Shown: positions 1 through 10,211, counted from the stretch's first letter. The stretch: DNA of 64,000 bases from Bacteroidaceae bacterium (GCA_017546785.1 JAFYRW010000029.1:19740-83739); one strand, 5' to 3'. Notes: generated from the letters alone by a model not told the origin. Numbers and translations are program-made.

Positions 1-1522
1 CTTTAAGCGTGCTTCCTTTTAGAACGTAGCCAATATAATTCTCGAATTTACTGTCGAATGTAACGTCGCTGTTGCCTATATTCACTATTGTCTCGCTCAG
101 CTGAAGGTAGCGGGGAGTGAATGTAAAAAGCGAACTTTTAATATCAACGTCTGGGAACTCATCCATTAGCACAAGCATATTGCTTAGACGCACACTACCC
201 GATGCCTTTATCTTTTCGTACTGCTCATTTTCGATATACGACATTTTGCCGTTAATGTTAATGTCGGCGTCTACTATTCCGTTGAGGTCTATGCCATCCA
301 AAGGATAAATTTCCTTAACCTTACCAAGATTGAGCTTACCTTTAGCCGCTGCGTTGAAAGTAAGGTCGCTCATTGGTGTAACCACGGTTGCAGCAAGATT
401 GAAAGGATTGCCTGCCATCACAAAGCCAAAAGGATTTATTTTTACAATTGTTGCGTCTATAGAGCCTCCGGGATTACTTACCTCGGCCGAGATATTTATA
501 TTATCGACACCGGCGGGAAGCGACGGGTAACGGAACATTGCATCCTTTACGTCGAGAGCAAGATTGAACATTGGCAGTATGCTGTCACCAATCAATTCAC
601 CCTTTGCGTATGCGGTAAGAACAGCTGTTCCGTCAGTGCGCAGTCCTTCAAAATCCTGAGTGTATATTGCCGGAATAAGCGATAGAATCTCCTTGAAGCC
701 AATTTCGTTGCTGTTCAATTTTACATCAACATCCACTCCATTGTCGGTAAGAGCCACCCAACCGTCAATAGCAGCTTTAATGGCATTCAGTTGCAAGGTA
801 TTCTTGTTGAGCGTGAATCTATTATTCTCAAAGTCGGCGTCAATGTCCATATTTACAGCAAAATGCGCTCTGTTAAGGAAAGGTACCCCATCCATACGAA
901 CCGTAAGCTCTTCTATTGCGGCTGTAAGGTCTACAAGCGAGCGTGTGCTGCCAAAATCACCCGAGCAGTCGGCGTTAAGATTGTGTATGTTGGCATAAAT
1001 ATCCGACTCGCGGTCGTCGTAAATGAGATTAAAATCCTTTATGCTGAGCTTCTGCAATTTCACGCGGAAGGCAGACGACGATGTCTCCGCATTGTCCTCT
1101 TCGGCTGCTGTTGTGTCACTATCGGAGAGATTCACAACATTCCAATTGGCTTTCCCGTCAGACAATACAATCGCTTTAAGAGAAACACCGTCGAGGAGAA
1201 TCTTTTGAATATCATAGCCCTCGTTGCCGAAAATAGAGGCGAGATTAACCGATGCGGTAATCTCGTCGGCTGCGACAAGAGTATCATTTCCGAACTCATT
1301 TATTCCTTTCAGATAGAATTCCTCGAGAGTAATTGAGGCTAACGGAAAATTCTTTATAAGGCTGATATTCAATCTTTCAAAATCAAATTCAGCATTGAGA
1401 ATCTTGTTGCCTTCACTCTTTATTATAGCCTCTATCTTCCCTTTGAACATTAAAGGAATTGCAAGCAGCAACAGCAGCACAAGAGCCAATGTTGCCATAA
1501 TGATTTTTATTGCTTTTTTCAT
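1..1522 (-). CDS. AsmA-like family protein, C-terminus beyond window
   Basis: The reading frame is open from an ATG at 1522 to the window edge, giving about 507 residues without a stop. It starts with a short basic stretch and one hydrophobic helix (MKKAIKIIMATLALVLLLLL), which fits an inner-membrane anchor. The rest is polar beta-rich sequence with phrases usual in Bacteroidetes AsmA-like proteins, such as NFPLASITLEEFYLKG near residue 53 and repeated blocks on constant, slowly varying strands. AsmA-family proteins are thought to span the envelope and act in lipid transport or outer-membrane homeostasis; the exact role here is not known. It lies 75 bases after the GH20 gene on the same strand and is probably the last or a late gene of the ettA operon. 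The family call is good; the function is inference. Confidence 0.8.
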   Translation of the reverse strand, partial: MKKAIKIIMATLALVLLLLLAIPLMFKGKIEAIIKSEGNKILNAEFDFERLNISLIKNFPLASITLEEFYLKGINEFGNDTLVAADEITASVNLASIFGNEGYDIQKILLDGVSLKAIVLSDGKANWNVVNLSDSDTTAAEEDNAETSSSAFRVKLQKLSIKDFNLIYDDRESDIYANIHNLNADCSGDFGSTRSLVDLTAAIEELTVRMDGVPFLNRAHFAVNMDIDADFENNRFTLNKNTLQLNAIKAAIDGWVALTDNGVDVDVKLNSNEIGFKEILSLIPAIYTQDFEGLRTDGTAVLTAYAKGELIGDSILPMFNLALDVKDAMFRYPSLPAGVDNINISAEVSNPGGSIDATIVKINPFGFVMAGNPFNLAATVVTPMSDLTFNAAAKGKLNLGKVKEIYPLDGIDLNGIVDADININGKMSYIENEQYEKIKASGSVRLSNMLVLMDEFPDVDIKSSLFTFTPRYLQLSETIVNIGNSDVTFDSKFENYIGYVLKGSTLK

Positions 1523-1597
1523 ATTGAAAATATTTTTACTGGTAGCAACCGACGAGCCCACCCTTGTAGATTTTCTCTATAGGATAGGCTCGCTGTA

Positions 1598-3235
1598 CTA
1601 TTTGAATATATGCTTTCCGAAATTTATTCCTTTCAATCGGTAATAGATTTTTTCGCCCTGCATACGCTGCTCAAAATCCTTGTATTCGCGTTTCTCCTGC
1701 GGTGTCCACGCAGCCTCGGCAACAGCGGCCAATCGCGGGAATGTGAGATACTGGACAATGTCGGCAGTCTCTACCCACTCGGTCCAGAAATTGGCTTGTA
1801 CTCCTAAATATTGGGGACGTAATTCATCGGGGACATTCTTTAGAGGAGCATAGTTGTATACAGCCTCTACTGTCTCGGTGCCGTAGCCTTGCGAATGAGG
1901 CTCTGTAGCCAAATTGGACTGTTTGCGGTTTATATAATAAGGTATCTGAGGGCTGAGAATTGTACTCATTCCTAGCGTTGCTGCATCTTTTGCCGCATCA
2001 TTGGCACCTATCCACGCCATAATTGTAATATCCTTGCCAAGAGAGGCAGTATTGCCGTGAAGAACCTCGTTCCAGAATATAAGCTGTCGTTGCTCGCTCT
2101 GTGGCTTAGCGGCTATATGCTCTTTTAGCTGCTTGTAGAAGTTTATCTGTAGGTCGCGATAGTTGTTCGAACCAATTTCGGCCAATTGTTTCTTGCACTC
2201 ATCGTTGCGCTCCCATTTAAAGGTCGGACACTCGTCACCGCCAAGATGTATGTATCTGTAGGGGAAAATAGCTGTAAGCTCGTCTATTACATCCTTTGCG
2301 AATTGCACAGCATTTGGATTGGATACATTTATTACGTCGCCCGATACTCCCTGCCACAGCCATACTTCGTGGCTATTCTCGGGGTCGCAAGCAAGAAATT
2401 CGGGATAAGAGGCTACTGCTGCCTGAGAGTGTCCGGGAATATCAATCTCGGGGATAATATCAATGAAACGTTCTTTGGCATAGGCTACAATCTCCTTTGC
2501 ATCCTCTTGTGTGTAAAAGCCTCCATAATGTATGCCGTCAGGCTTAACCTCTCCCCAACCAAGCACGCGACTATTGCGCCAAGCTCCTATTTCGGTTAGT
2601 TTGGGGTATTTCTTTATCTCTATGCGCCATCCTTGATCCTCGGTAAGATGCCAATGGAAGCGGTTCATCTTATATGATGACATTACATCGAGAATCTTCT
2701 TAATCTCCTCTTTGCCGTAAAAGTGGCGTCCTTCGTCGAGCATAAAGCCGCGCCATCCAAAGAGAGGCTCATCGTGAATGCTTACAACAGGAATGCTCCA
2801 CGCGCTTATATTGCTGTCGGCAACAGCGGCCATAACATTGCGAGGCATCAGTTGCTTGAGAGTCTGCAGTGCATAAAAGAATCCTGCGGGCTTTGATGCT
2901 CTGATGATTATCTTGTCGGTGGTAACATCCAATTTGTAAGCCTCATAGCCTAAAGACTCCTCGAGAAGAAGCTCAATGTCGGCACGAGAGGATTTTTTTG
3001 TCTTTTTAAACGATACGCCGGTAGCTGTCTTAAAGTCTGCAGCGAATCTGTCGAACAATATTTTCACGCTGTCGCCATCGTAATCGCTTATCTTTACTTT
3101 GCTGCTTTTGTCAAAGACAAAGAGTCCCTCGCCAAGCTCGACCATTGCAGGCTGCGGTATCAACGAGAGTCTCTGTGCCGACAATATCGTGCAACAAAAA
3201 AGTAATGCCAATAAAATATATTTTCTCATAGTCAT
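1598..3235 (-). CDS. Secreted beta-N-acetylhexosaminidase, GH20
   Basis: This 545-residue protein removes terminal N-acetylglucosamine or N-acetylgalactosamine from glycans or glycoproteins. Residues 1-20 form a signal peptide ending LSAQ, so it is exported to the periplasm or outer membrane. A GH20b-type N-terminal domain spans about residues 22-150 and the catalytic barrel begins near 155 with GWRGFMLDEGRHF. The catalytic aspartate-glutamate pair is D334-E335 in HLGGDECP, and FHWHLTEDQGWR (193-204) is a standard GH20 strand. The start ATG overlaps the stop of the upstream aminotransferase (ATGA), indicating translational coupling; a second ATG two codons later is possible. Length and motifs are full, so the enzyme should be active. 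Host mucin glycans are a likely but unproven substrate. Confidence 0.93.
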   Translation of the reverse strand: MTMRKYILLALLFCCTILSAQRLSLIPQPAMVELGEGLFVFDKSSKVKISDYDGDSVKILFDRFAADFKTATGVSFKKTKKSSRADIELLLEESLGYEAYKLDVTTDKIIIRASKPAGFFYALQTLKQLMPRNVMAAVADSNISAWSIPVVSIHDEPLFGWRGFMLDEGRHFYGKEEIKKILDVMSSYKMNRFHWHLTEDQGWRIEIKKYPKLTEIGAWRNSRVLGWGEVKPDGIHYGGFYTQEDAKEIVAYAKERFIDIIPEIDIPGHSQAAVASYPEFLACDPENSHEVWLWQGVSGDVINVSNPNAVQFAKDVIDELTAIFPYRYIHLGGDECPTFKWERNDECKKQLAEIGSNNYRDLQINFYKQLKEHIAAKPQSEQRQLIFWNEVLHGNTASLGKDITIMAWIGANDAAKDAATLGMSTILSPQIPYYINRKQSNLATEPHSQGYGTETVEAVYNYAPLKNVPDELRPQYLGVQANFWTEWVETADIVQYLTFPRLAAVAEAAWTPQEKREYKDFEQRMQGEKIYYRLKGINFGKHIFK

Positions 3236-4545
3236 TTGTTTTGTGCGTGCTCTTTGTTGAATTCTCTCAGACGAGTCTCCAACAATTCGTAGTGATGCGG
3301 TTTAATATTTGACGAGCAGGCGCGTATGCCCTTGCGGTTGCTTCCTGTGGTCGAAAGATCTATTCCACTCACTCCATAATAGAGCAATTCCTGCAAAAGT
3401 TCGGCACCGCTCATATTACCGTAGCCTATTGTAAAGAAGAATCCGTCGCTCACAGTCTCGTCGCCATCCTTATCATAGACAACGTGAAAGCCGTTTCTGT
3501 ACAGAATATCATTTATCTTGCGTGTACGTTCGGCATATTCTCTTACGTCGTAAACAAAATTATAGTCTCCGTCGCAGGCTGCCTTGAGCATTGCCGCCAT
3601 TGCACATTGTGCTGAATGTGATGTTCCCGATGAGAATGTGTACAAATAAATGTAAGCAAATGCCGCTCCGAAGCGTGCAACGCCGTAACGCTCGGCAAGA
3701 GTCTGATAGTGTCTCTCGTAGAGCTTATCGGATATACAAGCAACAGCTATTCGCTGTCCCGCATAGCTGAATATCTTTGATGCGCTTATAAGCATTACAT
3801 AATTGTCTGTATATTTTGCAACGGTAGGCTGGTAAGGAGGCTGAAAAGGAACGCTCATATCCCGGCGCGAATCCATTGTCATATAGGCAAGGTCCTCTAT
3901 TACTACAACGTCGTATTTTGTTGCGAGACGACCTATTATCTCAAGTTCCTGCTCATTAAGGCAGAGCCACGAAGGATTATTGGGATTAGAATAGAGCACT
4001 GCACATATATTTCCCTGAGCAAAATAACTCTCTATTTTTTCTTCCAACTTTTCGCCTCTATAATCGGCAACGTCAAACGATGCTACCTTTACACCGATAA
4101 CCTGTGCCTGCATCTTTTGAACAGGAAAGCCCGGGTCGATATAAAGCACAGTATCGCGTTTCTTGTCAAGATGCGACGATAGCATAAGCGTTGCAAAAGA
4201 GGCCTGCATAGAGCCTACGGTTGGAATACAGCCGGCGGGCCTTATGTCTACATTGAGAAAGGCTTTTACAAAGCGTGAGGCTTGCTCCTTTACTGCGGCT
4301 ATTCCGTCTATCGTTGGATAAACAGAGGCCACGCCCTTTTGTAGCGCTTTGCACTCAGCTTTTACTCCTACCTCAGCTGGCGGTAGCCCCGGAATTCCCA
4401 TTTCGAAATGGATATACTCGATGCCCGTGCGCTCCTCAGCAGCACGTACAACAGCCCCCACTTGTCGTATGGAGGCTGTCGCAATGTCGTTAATCTCTAA
4501 CTCTTGCATTATTCCGTCAATGACGGATTTTTCTATTATACTCAT
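3232..4545 (-). CDS. PLP-dependent class I/II aminotransferase
   Basis: A 437-residue fold-type I aminotransferase. The PLP-binding lysine is K257 in SASKIFSYAGQR, the ring-nitrogen aspartate is D218 in VVVIEDLAY, and the asparagine motif is YSNPNNPSW (185-193). The usual substrates of this class are amino acids and 2-oxo acids, but the sequence does not fix the substrate. There is no signal peptide, so it is cytoplasmic. It begins 31 bases after the ettA stop and its TGA overlaps the GH20 start, so it sits in the middle of the ettA operon. Why a cytoplasmic aminotransferase is coupled to a secreted hexosaminidase is unclear. Confidence 0.88.
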   Translation of the reverse strand: MSIIEKSVIDGIMQELEINDIATASIRQVGAVVRAAEERTGIEYIHFEMGIPGLPPAEVGVKAECKALQKGVASVYPTIDGIAAVKEQASRFVKAFLNVDIRPAGCIPTVGSMQASFATLMLSSHLDKKRDTVLYIDPGFPVQKMQAQVIGVKVASFDVADYRGEKLEEKIESYFAQGNICAVLYSNPNNPSWLCLNEQELEIIGRLATKYDVVVIEDLAYMTMDSRRDMSVPFQPPYQPTVAKYTDNYVMLISASKIFSYAGQRIAVACISDKLYERHYQTLAERYGVARFGAAFAYIYLYTFSSGTSHSAQCAMAAMLKAACDGDYNFVYDVREYAERTRKINDILYRNGFHVVYDKDGDETVSDGFFFTIGYGNMSGAELLQELLYYGVSGIDLSTTGSNRKGIRACSSNIKPHHYELLETRLREFNKEHAQNK

Positions 4546-4576
4546 CGTCTGATAGTCTATAGTGGACTATGGGTTA

Positions 4577-6274
4577 TCAATCTTCCATCAATTTGCGGTA
4601 GCGTGTCTTTTTGGGCTCCTCAATGCCTAGACGCTTCATCTTGTGCTCTTCATATTCAGAGTATGAACCCTCGTAGCTGTAAACATTACCGTCGCCCTCG
4701 AATGCGATGATGTGTGTACATATTCTGTCGAGGAACCAACGGTCGTGGCTGATAACTACGGCGCAACCGGCAAAATTCTCCAAGCCCTCCTCGAGTGCAC
4801 GCAATGTGTTTACGTCAATATCGTTGGTAGGCTCGTCGAGAAGAAGAACGTTACCACCCTCTTTGAGAGCCATTGCAAGATGCAGACGGTTACGCTCACC
4901 ACCCGAAAGAACGCCGCACTTCTTCTCCTGGTCGCCACCCGAGAAATTGAATCGCGACAGATAGGCACGTACGTTAATCTCTTTTGTTCCCAGGCGCATA
5001 AGCTCATTGCCCTGACTCATTACCTCGTATACGGTCTTATCGGCAACAATATCCTTGTGATTCTGGTCTACGTATGCAATCTTTACAGTCTCGCCAACCT
5101 CAAAAGCACCGGCGTCGGGAGTTTCGAGGCCCATAATCATACGGAAAAGTGTAGTCTTACCGGCACCGTTAGGACCAATTACTCCGACAATGCCGTTGGG
5201 GGGCAATGTAAAGTTAAGGTCGGTGAAGAGAGTCTTTGAACCGAATGATTTAGCAAGATGCTCGGCAACAATGACCTTGTTTCCCAAACGGGGGCCGTTG
5301 GGAATGAAAATCTCCAATTTTTCTTCGCGTTCTTTCTGATCCTCGTTAAGCATCTTCTCGTATGAGTTCAAACGAGCCTTACCCTTTGCCTGACGGGCCT
5401 TTGGTGCCATACGCACCCACTCAAGCTCGCGCTCAAGAGATTTACGGCGCTTGCTTGCCGACTTTTCCTCCTGTTCCATACGCTTGGTCTTCTGGTCGAG
5501 CCACGATGAGTAGTTACCCTGCCAGGGAATTCCCTCGCCACGGTCAAGTTCAAGAATCCAACCGGCAACATCGTCAAGGAAGTAACGGTCGTGAGTTACG
5601 GCAATGACTGTTCCCTCGTACTGATTCAAATGCTGCTCCAACCAGTCGATGCTCTCGGCGTCAAGGTGGTTGGTAGGCTCATCGAGCAAAAGAACGTCGG
5701 GCTTTTGCAACAACAGACGGCATAGTGCCACACGACGGCGCTCACCACCCGAAAGGTGGTCTACAAGCTCGTCGGGAGCGGGACAGCGCAATGCTGCCAT
5801 TGCACGTTCCAATTTGCTGTCGAGGTTCCACGCATCTGTTGCGTCTATAATATCCTGCAATTCTGCCTGACGTGCGAAAAGCTGGTTCATCTTATCCTCA
5901 TCCTCGTAATATTCGGGAAGGCCGAACTTGTTGTTTATCTCCTCGTACTCGGCAAGAGCATCAACTATTGACTGTACACCCTCTTTAACGCAGTCCATTA
6001 CAGTCTTTCCATCCTGCAAATGAGGGTCCTGAGGAAGGTAACCGACAGAGTATCCAGGCGACCATACAACATTGCCCTGATAGTCATTGTCGAGTCCTGC
6101 GATGATTTTCATAAGGGTAGATTTACCCGCACCGTTCATACCTACGATACCGATCTTTGCTCCATAGAAGAATGAAAGATAGATATTCTTAAGTACCTGT
6201 TTGTTTGTCTGTTTGATAGTCTTATTCAAGCCTACCATCGAGAAAATGATTTTTTTGTCGTCTACTGTAGCCAT
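4577..6274 (-). CDS. ettA: Energy-dependent translational throttle protein EttA (ABC-F)
   Basis: This 565-residue soluble twin-ATPase has no membrane domain. EttA of this family binds the ribosomal E site and gates early elongation according to ATP/ADP level. The first Walker A is GMNGAGKST (45-53), followed by the signature LSGGERRRV and Walker B VLLLDEPTNHLD. The second set is GPNGAGKTT, LSGGERNR and VLLLDEPTNDID. Between them is the charged linker rich in Lys, Arg and Glu. Length and the N-terminal sequence (IIFSMVGLNKTI) match EttA rather than Uup or the antibiotic-resistance ABC-F proteins. It is the first gene of a minus-strand operon and has a clear promoter at 6345-6375. Confidence 0.95.
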   Translation of the reverse strand: MATVDDKKIIFSMVGLNKTIKQTNKQVLKNIYLSFFYGAKIGIVGMNGAGKSTLMKIIAGLDNDYQGNVVWSPGYSVGYLPQDPHLQDGKTVMDCVKEGVQSIVDALAEYEEINNKFGLPEYYEDEDKMNQLFARQAELQDIIDATDAWNLDSKLERAMAALRCPAPDELVDHLSGGERRRVALCRLLLQKPDVLLLDEPTNHLDAESIDWLEQHLNQYEGTVIAVTHDRYFLDDVAGWILELDRGEGIPWQGNYSSWLDQKTKRMEQEEKSASKRRKSLERELEWVRMAPKARQAKGKARLNSYEKMLNEDQKEREEKLEIFIPNGPRLGNKVIVAEHLAKSFGSKTLFTDLNFTLPPNGIVGVIGPNGAGKTTLFRMIMGLETPDAGAFEVGETVKIAYVDQNHKDIVADKTVYEVMSQGNELMRLGTKEINVRAYLSRFNFSGGDQEKKCGVLSGGERNRLHLAMALKEGGNVLLLDEPTNDIDVNTLRALEEGLENFAGCAVVISHDRWFLDRICTHIIAFEGDGNVYSYEGSYSEYEEHKMKRLGIEEPKKTRYRKLMED

Positions 6275-6344
6275 TTATAAAATTTTATTTTGATTATTTT
6301 TCTAATTTTCAATTGCATAATATACCAAGAATGCAAATTCTTTA

Positions 6345-6375
6345 CAAAGATACGAACAAGGATGTTTACTGCCAA
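6345..6375 (-). promoter_or_regulatory. ettA promoter, Bacteroidetes type
   Basis: On the minus strand the sequence reads TTG, 20 bases, TATCTTTG, a perfect match to the Bacteroidetes -33/-7 consensus. The -7 box is at 6345-6352 and TTG at 6373-6375. It lies 70 bases upstream of the ettA start. Confidence 0.8.
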
Positions 6376-6398
6376 AAGAAAATATCAGAAATGCGGGT

Positions 6399-6438
6399 AA
6401 AAAAGAGACTGCAACAACAAAAATGCAATTGCAGTCTC
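6399..6438 (-). terminator. Rho-independent terminator after the MG2/Sel1 gene
   Basis: The inverted repeat GAGACTGCAA (6405-6414) and TTGCAGTCTC (6429-6438) gives a 10-bp stem. On the minus strand it is followed by six T. It lies just after the stop at 6456 and separates that gene from ettA. Confidence 0.85.
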
Positions 6439-6455
6439 ACGGTATAGTATGTACC

Positions 6456-9400
6456 CTATTTGAAATTTCTCAATTTTTCGGCAGCATCGCTGTTACCGGC
6501 ATAAGCAGCCTGACGGTAGAGGTCCTTTGCGAGTCTCTTGTCGCGCCCCACTGCTCTTCCTTCGTAATAGCAATCGGCAACGTAGGTGGTACCATAATGG
6601 TTGTTCTCCAACGATAATTTTCGTGCCCAGGAATATGCAGCCTTGTAATTCTTTTGAGAATGTTCGTAATTCATCATATAGACCATTGCTTCGTGCAATC
6701 CCTGCCCTGCAGCCTTTTTCATACAGGATATTATCTCATTCTTGTCGGCACAATATTGCGGGTCACTCTCCATTGCAATAGCGTATCGGTATAATCCCAC
6801 GGCATTCTCTTTCTCGGCCGACAATCTGAAGCATTCAAAAGCCATTACGCTGTCTTTCTCCACCATATTGCCCTTAAGGTGATTGTCGCCCATTTCTACC
6901 AGCGCACGCGGTTCGCCGCCATTGGCTGCATTCTGCAACCAGTAGAAATATAGCTCTTTGTCCCTGTTTCGTCCCACAGCATCCTTGCACATTATAGCAT
7001 ACTCATATTGAGCTTCGGGATAGCTGCGCTGTGCCGCGCCTTTCATAAATTCGGCAGCGAGAGTATCATTCTGCGCAAGGCCTTGTCCTAAAAGATAGCA
7101 TCTTGCGACACTGTAGTATGCCGGAGGATAATTGTATTGTATAAGTTCGGCAAATGACACGACGGCTTTACGATAATTGCCTTTATTGTAATAGATAAGT
7201 CCTGTATTATAGTTGCGCTCCAATACTGCCAATGTAATAGAATCGGGGTTGAATTCTATTATCTTTTTCTCGGCCTCGCTCGCATCGACGTATCTTACAA
7301 CGTTTATCAGTGTGCTGTCGTATCGGGTCTCTGTGTAATGGTCGTTGCTGTAATAGACATTGCCGTAGCGTCCAAGCACCGATACGTCGACTGTGCTGCA
7401 GGAAGCGGTATTATACAGTTCAATGGCAACATTTCCATTCTCTACTCTTACATTAGGCATCCATAGGAGAGTACGGCGATAATCATTCTCTATGGGAGTG
7501 TCATTACTGTAGTCGGGAGAATAAAACTCCTTGCTCTTTGAGTATCCCTGCAGCATTGTGTAACGACGGCTCTCAGATAGCCCCTGAAGGTCGGGTATAA
7601 TAGGAGAGGAGTCTTTTCTTGAGTATGGTACAAAGCAAGCAAGATAATTGGGGTTACGCATACTCATTTCTACATTCTGGGACTTATAAGCATTGTATAA
7701 TTTCTCGAAACTGCCAAAAGGACCATCTTGTGTTATCTCCTCGGGCGAAGGCATTGTGCTGTGTCGCGTCAAGAATCCTCCGTAGAACATTTTGTATGGG
7801 TGTTTGGATTCAATAGCGTTGCTCTTGCTTGTCCAGAATCCCTCTCCGGTATTTTCGACAAGAGCCAATGCCTGTTTATCGCTGCGTATGACTATTTCCT
7901 TGAAATTTGTCATTTTCTCGGGATCCTTTCCGTGCAGATAGCTGTTGTTTATCTTGGGTAAAGAACCCTGTTCGCACTCGCCTTCGACAACAACAAATTG
8001 AGTCCAAAAAGACCAATTCAATTTGTGTCGTTTAGCGGCACTATTCATTATATCTTCTGCGGTAAGGGCGTGGCGATACTGTGGCATTCTGTCGCGTTCG
8101 GTAACCTCTTGCATATAACCACCAGTATCAAGCTCATCCTCAAGGGCGATAGCCTCTTGCAATTCATTCAAATGATACTGGCTGTATCGTGATTTTGTAA
8201 GATAGGTAACATCCTGTGCATATTCCCATTCGTCGAGATAATCGAGTCGCAACTCACTCATTGGTGGTCTGAGGAATTGTCCAACCTCTTTTCGGCTGAC
8301 AACATCAAGCTCTCCGAGGAGATATTCAAAAGGATTAACTTTTGTCATACTTCCTGCATTGCTCGATAATTTATTGTGTGTGTGCACTATAGATGAACCG
8401 AGATTCCTCTCCCAATAATTGTAATAACGCGGAGCGGGTGAAAAATAGCGGTCGAGAGCAAAGGCATAATCAATACCCTCTACTCCACGAATATCTCCTT
8501 CGGCTGTAAGCGAGACAACCTTTTTACCATAAAAATCATCTAATTTCAAGAGGAATTTTCCGCGATTGTCGGTTCTAAAGACTGACATTTCTACGCTGTT
8601 GTCCTGCTGAGGAATGTCGAGGCGAACAGCCGCCTCCTTCATCTTTATTAGATTATATGAATCAAAGACATTGTTCTTCTTTTTTGCTATGCGTTTGTAG
8701 AGCTTTCCGGTAATGATAAGGCCCGGTTCAATCTCCTGCAACGAAGATATATCGACAAGAGCAAGCTTGTCCCAATCGTATGATGTCCAACCGTTGGTGA
8801 GCATAATAAGGTCGAGATTCTTTTCTCTATCCTTGTTCTCTTTGTCGAAATATTGTGCTGCGTCGGGTATATAACCTTTAAGGTCAGAACCCAACAATAA
8901 ATAGGAGTACATATTATAGCTCCACGATGTTGTCTGATTGCCGGCAGCATCGCGTACGGAGAAAGTAAACTCCGCATCATTCTCTATTGGCTTACCATCT
9001 TCTCGCCCAATCTCTATTTTTATCTTTTCGTTGGGCTTTGGTACATAATTCTCTATATAATAATTGTTAGCCTTAACCGTTAGTTTAACAGTCTGACGGT
9101 CGTTCTTCTGCAACTCTTTATGCTCTACAAAAAATTGTCTCTCGGCAAGAGGTATTGTGTCATCGACAAAAAGTATTGCTTTGCATACTCCCTCGGGCAG
9201 TTCATTTTTTAAAATTTCGAATTTGTACTCTTTTTCCGATGATAAATACTTTTTATAGTATCCCATAGAGCCGCGATACATTACGGCAAGGCCCATAGGG
9301 AAATTCTCGGAAAAATTATTCTTGATTGTGATATGAATATTGTTGCTATCCTGCACAATGTTCATATTGGCACCGAATGAATGTACTTTTGGCAGAGCAA

Positions 9401-10187
9401 AAGTGTGTTTCTTCTTTTTGTTGTTTTTATCGCTTATAAATACCTCGGCATTGTACTTTGAATTACCCTTTGGAGTAATTTTAAAAATGCCTTTTCCATT
9501 GTGTGATGGGGCAACCTTTGAGAGCACTTTATTATTCTCGTAAATGGTAATTGTGTCGTTTACATAGCATCCGGCAAGGCCTTTAAGCTCAAAAGCAACT
9601 TTACTTTCTATCCCTTCGACAAGATTGCCACTCTCGGGGTAGAATCTAAGGTTGGCGTCCGACTCTTCCTCGTTGATAAGCTTGTTTGACGACGTTGCAC
9701 CGCGCTTGCGGTCGAGCATATTCTTAAAATCCCAATTGTCGGCATTCACCTTGTCGAAAATAGGAAATACTCGCGAAAAGACAGCTTCTTTGCCCCAATT
9801 GGTCATATAGCGTGTGTAGGCGCGTATCTCATAGAATCCCGACAAGAGATTGGTGTGAAGCTCAAATTCGCCGTTGCAAGAACCGTCAGCGTCTATCTTG
9901 TATTTTTTTGTCTCTACAACGTAACCTTCGGGCGAGACAAGCTCAACGTAAAGGACTCGGCTAATTCTTGTGGGATAGTCGTAATTTCCCGATGTAACAT
10001 AGGCCTTGAACCAGATAGATTCTCCTAAATAGTATGCCGAATTGTCAAAATGAAGATATACTCGCTCCGATTGCAAGGAACGGCTTTTTATAAGCACTGT
10101 CTTTGCCCACTCGTCTACCATATCTTGCGCTTGTGTGGCAGGAATAGAGAATAGGCTTAATATTGCGAATAGGAGTATTTTTCTCAT
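6456..10187 (-). CDS. Secreted MG2-domain protein with C-terminal Sel1 repeats
   Basis: A 1,243-residue protein of unknown function. Residues 1-20 are a signal peptide (LSLFSIPATQAQ). The segment after it, with SERVYLHFDNSAYYLGE and WFKAYVTSG, is an alpha-2-macroglobulin MG2-like beta domain, as found in many Bacteroidales surface proteins of 800-950 residues. Further beta-sandwich-like sequence follows, and a plug-like stretch (NPFEYLLGELDVVSRKEVG) lies near the middle. From about residue 995 to the end the sequence turns alpha-helical with at least five Sel1-like repeats (YYSVARCYLLGQGLAQND; ADCYYEGRAVGRDKRLAK). No thioester motif typical of true macroglobulins was seen. The Sel1 tail on this architecture is unusual; such repeats usually bind proteins. 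It stands alone, with its own promoter and terminator. Function is not assigned. Confidence 0.85.
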   Translation of the reverse strand: MRKILLFAILSLFSIPATQAQDMVDEWAKTVLIKSRSLQSERVYLHFDNSAYYLGESIWFKAYVTSGNYDYPTRISRVLYVELVSPEGYVVETKKYKIDADGSCNGEFELHTNLLSGFYEIRAYTRYMTNWGKEAVFSRVFPIFDKVNADNWDFKNMLDRKRGATSSNKLINEEESDANLRFYPESGNLVEGIESKVAFELKGLAGCYVNDTITIYENNKVLSKVAPSHNGKGIFKITPKGNSKYNAEVFISDKNNKKKKHTFALPKVHSFGANMNIVQDSNNIHITIKNNFSENFPMGLAVMYRGSMGYYKKYLSSEKEYKFEILKNELPEGVCKAILFVDDTIPLAERQFFVEHKELQKNDRQTVKLTVKANNYYIENYVPKPNEKIKIEIGREDGKPIENDAEFTFSVRDAAGNQTTSWSYNMYSYLLLGSDLKGYIPDAAQYFDKENKDREKNLDLIMLTNGWTSYDWDKLALVDISSLQEIEPGLIITGKLYKRIAKKKNNVFDSYNLIKMKEAAVRLDIPQQDNSVEMSVFRTDNRGKFLLKLDDFYGKKVVSLTAEGDIRGVEGIDYAFALDRYFSPAPRYYNYWERNLGSSIVHTHNKLSSNAGSMTKVNPFEYLLGELDVVSRKEVGQFLRPPMSELRLDYLDEWEYAQDVTYLTKSRYSQYHLNELQEAIALEDELDTGGYMQEVTERDRMPQYRHALTAEDIMNSAAKRHKLNWSFWTQFVVVEGECEQGSLPKINNSYLHGKDPEKMTNFKEIVIRSDKQALALVENTGEGFWTSKSNAIESKHPYKMFYGGFLTRHSTMPSPEEITQDGPFGSFEKLYNAYKSQNVEMSMRNPNYLACFVPYSRKDSSPIIPDLQGLSESRRYTMLQGYSKSKEFYSPDYSNDTPIENDYRRTLLWMPNVRVENGNVAIELYNTASCSTVDVSVLGRYGNVYYSNDHYTETRYDSTLINVVRYVDASEAEKKIIEFNPDSITLAVLERNYNTGLIYYNKGNYRKAVVSFAELIQYNYPPAYYSVARCYLLGQGLAQNDTLAAEFMKGAAQRSYPEAQYEYAIMCKDAVGRNRDKELYFYWLQNAANGGEPRALVEMGDNHLKGNMVEKDSVMAFECFRLSAEKENAVGLYRYAIAMESDPQYCADKNEIISCMKKAAGQGLHEAMVYMMNYEHSQKNYKAAYSWARKLSLENNHYGTTYVADCYYEGRAVGRDKRLAKDLYRQAAYAGNSDAAEKLRNFK

Positions 10188-10211
10188 AGTAAAGAGTCTT
10201 AAAATGTTTTG

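Noticed and set aside
1523..1597. Terminator between the GH20 and AsmA-like genes
   Set aside because: CGAGCC and GGCTCG form a hairpin, but no T-run follows on the minus strand, so it is more likely an intercistronic structure.
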